Below are positions 1 through 6,953 of a stretch of 11,287 nt of DNA, piece after piece (the stretch's first letter is position 1; each line of letters begins with the position of its first letter). Origin of the DNA: Claveliimonas sp963592205 (lineage in GTDB: Bacteria; Bacillota; Clostridia; Lachnospirales; Lachnospiraceae); the NCBI GenBank assembly GCA_963592205.1, contig CAVAVU010000110.1, forward strand, positions 1-11,287. Direction: 5' to 3'. Under the pieces are notes generated by a model. It ran no database searches. It worked only from the letters and a program-made list of their open reading frames with translations, and had not been told where the DNA came from. The position numbers were made by a program, and so were the translations under genes.

Positions 1-1
1 A

Positions 2-196
2 AATAATGATAATACATATTTGATAGACTGGTATACAGCAAGTCTTGATCATCCTGAATATTTTGAACCGGATGATATGCATTTAGTTCCGACAGGAGCA
101 GAAGCATATGCAAACTGTATCAAAGAATCTGTGCTGAGTGCTTTCAGAGAAAGAGAAGAAAGTTCAGATAAAGATAGCAGTAAAGATAAAGAATAA
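2..196 (+). CDS. C-terminal end of an SGNH-type hydrolase/acyltransferase (5' end outside window)
   Basis: An open frame enters from the left edge and runs 64 codons to TAA at 194-196. The visible protein contains HPEYF-EPDDMHLVPTGAEAYANCI, which matches the last conserved block of SGNH/GDSL esterases. There a D-x-x-H pair (here D and H of DDMH) supplies the catalytic Asp and His ahead of a final helix. The last 17 or so residues are a charged Ser/Lys/Asp tail with no visible fold. In clostridia this block often ends OatA-like peptidoglycan or polysaccharide O-acetyltransferases, with an acyltransferase-3 membrane part joined to an extracytoplasmic SGNH domain. Only the tail is visible, so a free-standing esterase is equally possible. 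A terminator follows directly. Confidence 0.6.
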   Translation, partial: NNDNTYLIDWYTASLDHPEYFEPDDMHLVPTGAEAYANCIKESVLSAFREREESSDKDSSKDKE

Positions 197-205
197 TTAA
201 AAAAG

Positions 206-259
206 ATATCGGCAAGAATATAACTGTTAAGTTACGGTTGTACTTGCCGATATTTTTTT
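206..259 (+). terminator. Intrinsic terminator after the SGNH gene
   Basis: An 11-bp perfect stem (206-216 with 243-253) encloses a 26-nt loop and is followed by six T residues (254-259). It lies 10 bases after the stop codon of the SGNH gene. The T run abuts the GGAGG ribosome binding site (260-264) of the next gene, so the hairpin also forms the leader of that gene. The large loop makes it weaker than a textbook terminator. Confidence 0.7.
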
Positions 260-269
260 GGAGGATTAT

Positions 270-1415
270 ATGAAATTAGAACAGGATATTATCCGGGAAA
301 TTAAAAAGTTAATTGTATTTACAGCGGTGATATTCTTATGTATATGGAAATATGAAGTAGTATATCGGGTCATTCATTGGATAATGGATGTAATTATGCC
401 ATTTCTTGTAGGAGGAGCAATTGCTTTTATTATAGGAATTCCATCAAATTACATAGAGAAGAAATTATTAAAAAAGAAGAAAAAGTGGATAAATAAATCA
501 GCAAGATTTATCGGGATTTTAGCTGTAATTATCTGTGTGTTGGTATTTATTAATGTATTTATTATTGTGGTGTTGCCAGAACTTGGAAGTACATTATTAC
601 ATTTGGGAGACAGTATGCAGGTTTTCTTAAATGGCGTTGAGGAGAAATGCAGAATAATCTTTGGCGGTAACGAGGAAATATTACAGTATATTGAAAAAGT
701 AGAATTTGATTGGAACAGACTGGCTAAGATGGGGATTGAATTGATTGGTCATGGGACAGGACAAATACTCGAATCGGCGGTAAATATGATACGGGGAATT
801 GTACAGGGTGTTACAACATTTTTTATTGCATTTGTATTTGCTTGTTATGTGTTATGGCAGAGAGAGAAGTTGGCCATGCAGGGAAAGAAGGTAATGTATG
901 CATTAATTCCGGAGGGAAAAGCAGAGGCAGTGATAGAAGTCCTGGAATTGAGCGGGCGTACATTTGCCGGATTTCTGACGGGGCAGTGTGTAGAATCATT
1001 GATACTTGGCAGTATGTTTGGAGTTATATTGCTGGTATGCCAAATGCCTTATGCGCTATTAATCGGTGCGCTAATAGCTGTTACAGCATTAGTACCGATA
1101 TTTGGTGCATTTGTTGGATGTTCAGCTGGAGCACTGCTTATATTTATTGAGAATCCATCAAAGGTGATTTATTTTTTGGTAATATTTCTTGTATTACAGC
1201 AGATAGAGGGTAATCTGATCTATCCGAAGGTGGTTGGTAATTCAGTAGGTTTGTCATCTATATGGGTATTAGTTGCAGTAACTGTTGGCGGTAAAATCAT
1301 GGGTGTGATTGGGATATTGTTATTTATTCCGATTGCGTCTGTAAGTTATGCTCTTTTTCGGGAAGTGATATATTTGATGCTTAAGAAGAGGAATGTGGAT
1401 GTAGAGAAGATATGA
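270..1415 (+). CDS. AI-2E/PerM-family transporter-like membrane protein
   Basis: 381 residues. The ATG at 270 is preferred because GGAGG lies at 260-264; a TTG at 258 is in frame but would put the binding site inside the gene. Hydrophobic segments occur at about 13-30, 40-58, 80-102, 176-196, 240-258, 262-292, 298-312 and 328-362. Lys-rich loops sit near 64-76. The second half carries the family signature: FAGFLTGQCVESLILG (about 232-247), ALVPIFGAFVG (273-283), QQIEGNLIYPKVVG (310-323) and GVIGILLFIPI (345-355). Length and motif order match the AI-2E transporter family (YdgG/PerM/YueF type). Members include a proposed autoinducer-2 exporter and Na+/H+ antiporters, so the substrate cannot be named. 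A TetR-type regulator gene follows 96 bp downstream. Confidence 0.85.
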   Translation: MKLEQDIIREIKKLIVFTAVIFLCIWKYEVVYRVIHWIMDVIMPFLVGGAIAFIIGIPSNYIEKKLLKKKKKWINKSARFIGILAVIICVLVFINVFIIVVLPELGSTLLHLGDSMQVFLNGVEEKCRIIFGGNEEILQYIEKVEFDWNRLAKMGIELIGHGTGQILESAVNMIRGIVQGVTTFFIAFVFACYVLWQREKLAMQGKKVMYALIPEGKAEAVIEVLELSGRTFAGFLTGQCVESLILGSMFGVILLVCQMPYALLIGALIAVTALVPIFGAFVGCSAGALLIFIENPSKVIYFLVIFLVLQQIEGNLIYPKVVGNSVGLSSIWVLVAVTVGGKIMGVIGILLFIPIASVSYALFREVIYLMLKKRNVDVEKI

Positions 1416-1441
1416 AAAGTGAAAGCAGGAAACTGATGAAG

Positions 1442-1471
1442 TTGCGGGATTTGTATTTTATATGCTATTCT
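1442..1471 (+). promoter_or_regulatory. Candidate sigma-A promoter of the TetR gene
   Basis: TTGCGG (1442-1447), an 18-bp spacer, and TATTCT (1466-1471) preceded by TG, giving an extended -10 (TGCTATTCT). The start point would fall near 1478, about 34 nt before the ATG. An imperfect dyad TGCTA-N15-TAGCA (1463-1467 and 1483-1487) straddles the -10 and the predicted start. Confidence 0.4.
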
Positions 1472-1511
1472 AATATTAAAGCTAGCAGAACAGGAAAGGA
1501 TAAAAGATTCC

Positions 1512-2045
1512 ATGGAAAAGGATATGAAGGAACAGATTGCAGAAGCTGCGAGAGAACTGTTATTTGAAGACCAGGTAAAGAAGCTGACAGTCAAAGCAAT
1601 TGTGGATAAATGTAAGATTACAAGACAGGCATTTTATTATCATTTTGAGGATATTCCGGATCTGTTGAAATGGATAGTGGATCGGGCATCGTCAGAGTTT
1701 GAAAAGGAGTTATTTAAGCAGGAGGATGAAGAAAAAGCGTTAAAGAGGTGTTTTCTTATAGCTCTTGGAAGCAAACCATATTTGGATAAAACTATGCAGA
1801 CTAATTATGGACAGGAATTAGAAAAAATGCTTCGTGATCATATTTATAGTCTGTCTATGAAAATTGTGGAAAAGAAGAATCTGTATCAGGATTGTACTTA
1901 TCGGGATCTAAAACTGGTAGTAAGATATCACTGTGAGGCTATAAACGGAATATTGAAAAACTGGACAGAGGAAGACTCAGAAAATCTGGATCATATTGTA
2001 CATGAAATCAATCTGCTTATGGGAGGCAAGATCATTCCAAAATAG
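1512..2045 (+). CDS. TetR/AcrR-family transcriptional regulator
   Basis: 177 residues. The N-terminal 60 residues form a TetR DNA-binding domain: a first helix (EQIAEAARELLFE), then LTVKAIVDKCKITRQAFYYHF at about 25-45, which is the helix-turn-helix ending in the characteristic YYHF. The rest is helical and would hold the ligand-binding and dimer part, which does not identify an inducer. Length is normal for the family. AGGAAAGGA (about 1492-1500) lies 11 nt before the ATG at 1512; a second in-frame ATG at 1524 is possible. Being directly downstream of the AI-2E-like membrane protein, it may control that gene or itself, but this is only inferred from position. A terminator follows. Confidence 0.85.
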   Translation: MEKDMKEQIAEAARELLFEDQVKKLTVKAIVDKCKITRQAFYYHFEDIPDLLKWIVDRASSEFEKELFKQEDEEKALKRCFLIALGSKPYLDKTMQTNYGQELEKMLRDHIYSLSMKIVEKKNLYQDCTYRDLKLVVRYHCEAINGILKNWTEEDSENLDHIVHEINLLMGGKIIPK

Positions 2046-2067
2046 TATATAGAAATGGATATTTATA

Positions 2068-2102
2068 AAAATCGTCAAGGTGTTTTACACTTTGGCGATT
2101 TT
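2068..2102 (+). terminator. Intrinsic terminator after the TetR gene
   Basis: A 15-bp stem with two G-U pairs (2068-2082 with 2088-2102) and a 5-nt loop (TTTTA), beginning 22 bases after the TetR stop. The T run is short (GATTTTGTCT), but both arms are A/T-flanked in the usual terminator pattern. Confidence 0.7.
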
Positions 2103-2130
2103 GTCTATACAGGGAAAAATTAGTGATAAT
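2101..2130 (+). promoter_or_regulatory. Candidate promoter of the small-protein/ftsH operon
   Basis: TTGTCT (2101-2106), an 18-bp spacer and GATAAT (2125-2130). Transcription would start near 2137, leaving a leader of about 50 nt. The -35 overlaps the last bases of the preceding terminator, a compact arrangement between two transcription units. Four of six and five of six bases match consensus. Confidence 0.4.
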
Positions 2131-2185
2131 TGAAATAGAAAAGAGAAATGATTAAGATGTGTAGTAGAAAGAAGGGAAGATATGT

Positions 2186-2608
2186 ATGAATGATGTTATC
2201 AATCCTGTAAAGTTAAAAGAATTAGAAGATAAGATAGATCAATTTCATCATTTTATGATCTGGTATAAAAATGCTGATCACAGGGAACTGAAGAATCAGT
2301 TAGATTCTCTGGATAGCGTTATATCAAAGGAAGATCAACAATTAAAGCAGAAATTTCACTACAGTAAGTCGAAAGTAGTATTTCGAATAGGAATGGCGTA
2401 TGAAGAAGTTGAGAATATTATCAGAGAGCTAAAGGAGGATTTGAAGAAAATGTCAGAAGCCAGTCCTCTGGATGAATTTGATGCCGAGGAAGCAGCACTT
2501 CTGGCAGAATATATGCTTGATTTTGCAATGCAGACTTCAGATTATGCATTACTTTCCGTGATGAAAGCAAATGATGCGCAGTATCGCTTAGAAGAGAAGG
2601 AGGTATAA
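2186..2608 (+). CDS. Small helical protein of unknown function, co-transcribed with ftsH
   Basis: 140 residues, soluble, with no signal peptide or membrane segment. I do not recognise a family. The sequence is strongly charged and looks entirely helical: residues about 8-27 and 75-92 have heptad-like spacing (for example EEVENIIRELKEDLKKM), and the last 45 residues are Ala/Leu/Glu/Met-rich. GAAGGGA at 2171-2177 is the ribosome binding site. An ATG at 2182 in another frame gives only three codons, so 2186 is chosen. The gene ends 6 bases before the ftsH start, and the ftsH ribosome binding site (AAGGAGG, 2597-2603) lies in its last codons, so the two are probably translationally coupled. A role with the protease, such as adaptor or substrate, is possible but rests on position alone. 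Confidence 0.7.
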   Translation: MNDVINPVKLKELEDKIDQFHHFMIWYKNADHRELKNQLDSLDSVISKEDQQLKQKFHYSKSKVVFRIGMAYEEVENIIRELKEDLKKMSEASPLDEFDAEEAALLAEYMLDFAMQTSDYALLSVMKANDAQYRLEEKEV

Positions 2609-2614
2609 AATAAC

Positions 2615-4444
2615 ATGAAAGAAGTAAAATCACCAAAGAAGCCATTGATATATTATTATGGAATCGTATTGGCAGTTATTGTATTGTTTAATTTATTTGT
2701 TACACCGATCATACAGAAGCATCAGGTAACAGAAGTAGATTATGGCAAATTTATGACTATGATCGAAGAGAAGAGTATCGGCTCTGTAGAAGTGGAAGAT
2801 TCACAGATTATATTTACGGATAAAGATACAGATAAGATATACAAAACAGGCACAATGGATGATCCTGGTCTTACCGAAAGATTGTACAAATCAGGAGCAA
2901 AATTTGAGAAGAATATTGAACAGACCATGTCGCCGATAACTAGTTTTCTGGTGACAGGATTGTTGCCGTTGGTAATATTTATTGCATTAGGACAATATCT
3001 CAGCAGAAAGATTCAAAAACAAATGGGTGGCAAAAATGCCATGGCATTTGGTATGGGTAAGAGTAATGCAAAGGTCTATGTACCATCTACGGAAGGAATT
3101 CATTTTAAAGATGTAGCCGGCGAAGATGAAGCGAAAGAAAGTCTGGCTGAAATTGTCGATTATCTGCATGACCCTAAAAAATATTCAGAGGTTGGAGCTT
3201 CTATGCCGAAGGGAGTTCTGCTCGTGGGTCCTCCGGGAACCGGTAAAACAATGTTGGCAAAAGCGGTAGCCGGTGAAGCAAATGTACCGTTTTTCTCTAT
3301 GTCAGGATCTGAATTTGTAGAGATGTTTGTGGGTATGGGCGCATCAAAAGTAAGAGATCTGTTCAGTCAGGCAAAAGAAAAAGCACCGTGTATTGTATTT
3401 ATCGATGAGATTGATGCAATTGGTAAAAAGAGAGATGGACAGATCGGTGGTAATGATGAGAGAGAACAGACACTGAATCAGCTTTTGACAGAGATGGATG
3501 GATTCGGCGGTAATAATGGAGTAATCATTCTGGCAGCAACGAACCGTCCGGAATCTCTTGATCCTGCACTTACAAGACCTGGAAGATTTGACCGCAGGGT
3601 ACCGGTAGAACTTCCGGATCTGCAGGGACGAGAAGCAATTCTTAAAGTACATGCTAAGAAAATTAAACTGGCAGATGATGTGGATTTCCATACAATAGCA
3701 AGAATGGCAGCAGGAGCATCCGGAGCAGAACTTGCTAATATTGTAAATGAGGCAGCACTGCGCGCTGTCAGAAATAATCGTAAATTTGTAACAGAAGCGG
3801 ATCTTGAGGAAAGTATCGAGGTCGTTATCGCAGGATACCAGAAGAAAAATGCAGTACTTTCTACTAAGGAAAAACTTGTAGTTGCTTACCATGAAATCGG
3901 TCACGCGTTAGTAGCTGCAAAACAGACGAATTCTGCACCGGTACAGAAGATTACGATTATTCCGAGAACATCCGGTGCGTTGGGCTATACCATGCAGGTG
4001 GAGCAGGGCGATAAATATCTGATGACGAAAGAAGAGATTGAGAATAAGATTGCGACATTTACCGGAGGACGTGCAGCGGAGGAAGTAATCTTTGGACAGA
4101 TCACGACAGGTGCATCCAATGATATTGAGCAGGCAACCAAGCTTGCACGTGCTATGATCACCAGATATGGAATGAGTGAAGACTTTGATATGGTTGCAAT
4201 GGAAACGGTAAATAACCAGTATCTGGGTGGAGACACCTCCCTTGCATGTTCTGCTGATACCCAGAAAGAGATTGACCGGATGGTTGTAGAGCTGGTCAAG
4301 AAAGAGCATGAAAAGGCAAAAAATATCCTGATTGAGAACCGTAAAAAACTGGATGAACTGGCACAGTTCCTGTATGAAAAAGAAACCATAACCGGCGATG
4401 AATTTATGGAGATTCTGAATAAAAAGGAAGAAAGTGAGGCGTAA
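2615..4444 (+). CDS. ftsH: ATP-dependent zinc metalloprotease FtsH (clostridial HEIGH variant)
   Basis: 609 residues. Membrane-anchored AAA+ protease that extracts and degrades membrane and short-lived soluble proteins, working as a hexamer with its active domains in the cytoplasm. Residues about 11-33 and 108-129 are the two membrane segments, enclosing an external domain of about 75 residues. The AAA+ part has Walker A GPPGTGKT (205-212), pore loop FVG (238-240), Walker B IVFIDE (260-265) and second-region-of-homology TRPGRFDRR (320-328). The protease part has zinc motif HEIGH (426-430) and the third-ligand Asp in SNDIEQAT (D503). The Ala usual in HEAGH is Ile here, which I recall from a clostridial FtsH paralogue. 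The C-terminus ends soon after the last helices, without a long tail. A strong AAGGAGG lies 11 nt before the ATG. The downstream HdeD-like gene begins 5 nt after its stop. Confidence 0.95.
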   Translation: MKEVKSPKKPLIYYYGIVLAVIVLFNLFVTPIIQKHQVTEVDYGKFMTMIEEKSIGSVEVEDSQIIFTDKDTDKIYKTGTMDDPGLTERLYKSGAKFEKNIEQTMSPITSFLVTGLLPLVIFIALGQYLSRKIQKQMGGKNAMAFGMGKSNAKVYVPSTEGIHFKDVAGEDEAKESLAEIVDYLHDPKKYSEVGASMPKGVLLVGPPGTGKTMLAKAVAGEANVPFFSMSGSEFVEMFVGMGASKVRDLFSQAKEKAPCIVFIDEIDAIGKKRDGQIGGNDEREQTLNQLLTEMDGFGGNNGVIILAATNRPESLDPALTRPGRFDRRVPVELPDLQGREAILKVHAKKIKLADDVDFHTIARMAAGASGAELANIVNEAALRAVRNNRKFVTEADLEESIEVVIAGYQKKNAVLSTKEKLVVAYHEIGHALVAAKQTNSAPVQKITIIPRTSGALGYTMQVEQGDKYLMTKEEIENKIATFTGGRAAEEVIFGQITTGASNDIEQATKLARAMITRYGMSEDFDMVAMETVNNQYLGGDTSLACSADTQKEIDRMVVELVKKEHEKAKNILIENRKKLDELAQFLYEKETITGDEFMEILNKKEESEA

Positions 4445-4448
4445 TTAT

Positions 4449-4991
4449 ATGAGAAGACGTTCAAGATTCGGCTGGATGGAATTGATGATCGGGATAGTGC
4501 TTGTTGGGCTTGGCGTACTGACTTTGATTAAGCCGGGAGAAATTCTGACGGGTATTATTGTGATATATGGATTGATTGCCACAATTACAGGCATTGCAGA
4601 TATTATCTTTTATATACGTATGGAGCGGCATATGGGATTTGCACCGACGTTAGCATTAGTAGCAGGTGTGTTGAGTGTCATGGCAGGACTTATGCTCCTT
4701 ATATATCCGGGAATCGGAGAAGGAGTGATCAGCATTCTTTTTCCATTATGGTTTATTACGCATTGTGTGTCACGACTGTCACATCTTGGAATTGTGAGAA
4801 TAACAGCAGGAAGAGGCTATTCTTATTTTACTATGATAATTAATATCATTGGGCTTATTATGGGTGTGTTAATGATCATACAACCGCAGACAGCACTTTT
4901 GACGGTAAATTATCTGATTGGATTCTATCTGCTATTGCTAGGAATTGATAATATTGTATTGTCGTTTAGTCCGATGGGGTTTGATTTTTAG
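4449..4991 (+). CDS. HdeD/DUF308-family membrane protein
   Basis: 180 residues from the ATG at 4449, with GAGGCG just upstream; an in-frame GTG at 4434 would overlap the end of ftsH. Six hydrophobic segments are visible, starting with ELMIGIVLVGLGVLTLIKPG. The repeated pattern of a membrane hairpin followed by a short P-G turn (IKPGE, IYPGIG, IQPQTA) is typical of DUF308, the family of E. coli HdeD, which is an acid-resistance membrane protein. The molecular function in Gram-positives is not known. It lies 5 nt from the ftsH stop and is almost certainly on the same transcript, which would fit a shared membrane-stress role (inference). Confidence 0.8.
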   Translation: MRRRSRFGWMELMIGIVLVGLGVLTLIKPGEILTGIIVIYGLIATITGIADIIFYIRMERHMGFAPTLALVAGVLSVMAGLMLLIYPGIGEGVISILFPLWFITHCVSRLSHLGIVRITAGRGYSYFTMIINIIGLIMGVLMIIQPQTALLTVNYLIGFYLLLLGIDNIVLSFSPMGFDF

Positions 4992-5012
4992 AAAAGTATA
5001 AAAAAGGAAAGT

Positions 5013-5029
5013 TATAATCTGCGTTGACA
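5013..5029 (+). promoter_or_regulatory. Possible promoter elements before spmA
   Basis: A perfect TATAAT (5013-5018) without a convincing -35 is followed at once by a perfect TTGACA (5024-5029) without a convincing -10 (ACGAAT at 5047-5052 after 17 bp). One of these may start an spmAB transcript separate from ftsH. In Bacillus subtilis spmAB is under sporulation sigma control, but I could not identify a clear sporulation-sigma promoter here. Confidence 0.25.
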
Positions 5030-5067
5030 GGCATATATATGAAGCAACGAATAAAAGTGGTGGTAAA

Positions 5068-5655
5068 ATGCTGAATATATTATGGGCGGGCATGATTATA
5101 GCCGGAATATTGTACAGTGCGGTTACCGGGCATGTGTCTGACATCTCCAATGCTGCACTGGATTCATCAAAAGAGGCTGTTACTCTGTGCATTACGATGC
5201 TTGGGGTGATGGCCTTTTGGTGTGGTCTGATGCAGATTGCAGAGGATGCCGGTCTGGTGGAGAAAATGTCCCGGAAAATGCAGCCGGTGATCCATTTTTT
5301 GTTTCCCGATTTACCGAAAAATCATCCGGCGAATAAGCATATTACGACAAATATCATTGCCAACATATTAGGACTTGGATGGGCAGCTACACCTGCGGGA
5401 CTTCAGGCAATGGCAGAACTGGCGAAACTGGAAGAAAGCAGAAGGAGTCCGGGAGGAATTGCAAGCAATGAAATGTGTAATTTTCTGATCTTAAATATCT
5501 CATCTTTGCAGTTAATACCGGTAAATGTAATTGCCTATCGGAGCCAGTACGGAAGTGTGAATCCGGCAGCGATTGTGGGAGCTGGTATCATAGCTACAAG
5601 TATCAGTACATTGGCAGGAATTATTTATTTTAAAATTATGGACAGGAAACGGTAA
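5068..5655 (+). CDS. spmA: Spore maturation protein A
   Basis: 195 residues, close to the usual length (about 196 in B. subtilis). Integral membrane protein of the nucleoside-recognition/gate-domain family. With SpmB it is required for full dehydration of the spore core and hence heat resistance. Several membrane segments are visible (about 2-20, 38-57, 95-117, 135-155, 166-188). Conserved blocks are TTNIIANILGLGWAATPAGL (93-112) and NEMCNFLILNISSLQLIP (134-151). A weak site, GGTGG at 5059-5063, precedes the ATG at 5068. The spmB start codon lies one base beyond this stop, so translation is coupled. The family also has members outside spore formers, but the pairing with SpmB makes this call firm. 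Confidence 0.9.
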   Translation: MLNILWAGMIIAGILYSAVTGHVSDISNAALDSSKEAVTLCITMLGVMAFWCGLMQIAEDAGLVEKMSRKMQPVIHFLFPDLPKNHPANKHITTNIIANILGLGWAATPAGLQAMAELAKLEESRRSPGGIASNEMCNFLILNISSLQLIPVNVIAYRSQYGSVNPAAIVGAGIIATSISTLAGIIYFKIMDRKR

Positions 5656-5656
5656 T

Positions 5657-6181
5657 ATGAGATTATTTTTATTTTGCTCAGATATGATTATTCCGGTTAT
5701 TATTATGGGAATTGTGTGCTACGGAGTGTCCCATCATGTGGATGTGTATGAGAGCTTTATTAAGGGCGCAAACAGTGGATTTCAGACCGTAATACGGATC
5801 ATGCCGACAATGTTAGCTCTGATGATCGCAGTGGGGATTCTGAGGGCATCAGGGCTTCTGGAAGCAATCGGAATGTGGATTGGAAATGTGACGGATCATA
5901 TGGGATTTCCGGGGGAATTAGTACCGCTTACGGTAGTTAAGATGTTCTCGTCGTCGGCTGCAACGGGTTTGTTGCTGGATCTGTATAAAGAGTATGGAAC
6001 AGATTCCAGAATCGGTTTGATTGCATCCATAAGCATGGCATGCACAGAAACGATATTTTATACAATGAGTGTATATTTTATGACTGCAAAAGTAAGAAAA
6101 AGCAGATATACACTGCCAGGTGCACTGATTGCGACATTTGCCGGAATTGTAGCCAGCGTGGTGCTTGCCGGGATGTTTTAA
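5657..6181 (+). CDS. spmB: Spore maturation protein B
   Basis: 174 residues, near the usual 178. Partner of SpmA, same nucleoside-recognition/gate family and the same proposed role in spore core dehydration. Signature blocks are YESFIKGANSGFQTVIRIMP (31-50), VKMFSSSAATGLLLDLY (94-110) and GTDSRIGLIASISMACTETI (114-133), running into FYTMSVYF. Hydrophobic segments lie at about 8-25, 50-64, 95-108, 117-135 and 154-173. The ATG at 5657 is one base after the spmA stop, with AGGA at 5643-5646 inside the end of spmA. No clear terminator follows; a new promoter appears 60 bp downstream. Confidence 0.9.
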   Translation: MRLFLFCSDMIIPVIIMGIVCYGVSHHVDVYESFIKGANSGFQTVIRIMPTMLALMIAVGILRASGLLEAIGMWIGNVTDHMGFPGELVPLTVVKMFSSSAATGLLLDLYKEYGTDSRIGLIASISMACTETIFYTMSVYFMTAKVRKSRYTLPGALIATFAGIVASVVLAGMF

Positions 6182-6240
6182 GAGAAATGAAGAATAGGAA
6201 ACATTGTAGATCGTATTGTAATTTTATCCTGTGGAATGGG

Positions 6241-6269
6241 TTGCGCAGGGCGTATGAAAAGGGTACAAT
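6241..6269 (+). promoter_or_regulatory. Candidate sigma-A promoter of the HD-nucleotidase operon
   Basis: TTGCGC (6241-6246), exactly 17 bp, then TACAAT (6264-6269). The start would be near 6276, giving a leader of about 49 nt. It lies 60 bp after the end of spmB and separates the spore genes from the next run. Confidence 0.5.
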
Positions 6270-6283
6270 CTGCAATATAGGAA

Positions 6284-6308
6284 CCTGTATGAAATACAGG
6301 AAATACAG
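6284..6308 (+). repeat. Leader hairpin with a 9-bp tandem repeat
   Basis: CCTGTA (6284-6289) pairs with TACAGG (6295-6300) around a 5-nt loop. The 9-mer GAAATACAG occurs twice head to tail (6291-6299 and 6300-6308), so the second copy could compete for the same left arm. The ribosome binding site of the next gene follows within a few bases. Confidence 0.4.
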
Positions 6309-6324
6309 AAAGAAGGTGTCCGAA

Positions 6325-6912
6325 ATGGACAGAATGAAACAGCAGATCGCATTTTTAATGGAGATTGATAAAGTAAAAAATATCTTCCGACAGACATATC
6401 TTGCGGATGGAAAGAGGAAGGAGAACGATGCGGAGCATTCCTGGCATCTGGCAATTGCTACATTTCTTCTGAAGGAATATGTGGCAGAAGATGTAGATGT
6501 GATGAAAGTTATGATCATGGTACTGATTCATGATCTGGTAGAGATCGATGCCGGTGATACTTATGCGTATGATGCAGAGGGAGCAAAGACAAAGCGTGCG
6601 AGAGAAGTGGCAGCAGCAGACCGAATCTTTGGTATGCTTCCGGAAGATCAGGGCGGATATTTCAGAGAACTGTGGGATGAGTTTGAAGCATATGAAAGTG
6701 ACGATGCCAAGTTTGCACATTTGCTGGATAATTTCCAGCCGTTATTATTGAACCATGAGAGTAATGGAAAGAGCTGGACAGAGCATCGGGTAAAGAAATC
6801 TCAGATTTATAAAAGAAACGAAAAAATTGAAGAGACATCACCGGAAGTCTGGGAGTGGATGAAACAGATTGTGGAAGAGCATATTGCGCTTGGACATGTC
6901 ATTGACGAATAG
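6325..6912 (+). CDS. HD-domain 5'-deoxynucleotidase-like hydrolase (YfbR/HDDC2 type)
   Basis: 195 residues. Metal-dependent HD-superfamily protein of the HD_3 group, whose characterised members (E. coli YfbR, human HDDC2) remove phosphate from deoxynucleoside 5'-monophosphates. Visible metal ligands are H38 in NDAEHSWHLA, H69-D70 in LIHDLVEIDAGDTYAYD, and D135 in HLLDNFQPL; length and spacing fit the family. The ATG at 6325 is chosen because AGAAGGTG lies 6-7 nt upstream and a good promoter lies at 6241-6269. The frame stays open upstream (for example an ATG at 6187), but that extension is Lys/Arg/Cys-rich, unlike the family, and overlaps the promoter. The DUF2804 gene follows after 41 bp, probably in one operon. 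Confidence 0.82.
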   Translation: MDRMKQQIAFLMEIDKVKNIFRQTYLADGKRKENDAEHSWHLAIATFLLKEYVAEDVDVMKVMIMVLIHDLVEIDAGDTYAYDAEGAKTKRAREVAAADRIFGMLPEDQGGYFRELWDEFEAYESDDAKFAHLLDNFQPLLLNHESNGKSWTEHRVKKSQIYKRNEKIEETSPEVWEWMKQIVEEHIALGHVIDE

Positions 6913-6953
6913 AGTATATAAGTGAGAATATAAAATCGGAAAGGGTGAGTTAC

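Noticed and set aside
3344..4464. Long minus-strand open frames inside ftsH
   Set aside because: They are antisense shadows of a highly conserved gene, with Cys/Ser/Phe-rich unlikely proteins and no ribosome binding sites.
6040..6324. Upstream extension of the HD-nucleotidase frame (including an ATG at 6187)
   Set aside because: It overlaps spmB and the promoter at 6241-6269, is Lys/Arg/Cys-rich unlike the family, and lacks a ribosome binding site; the ATG at 6325 has one.
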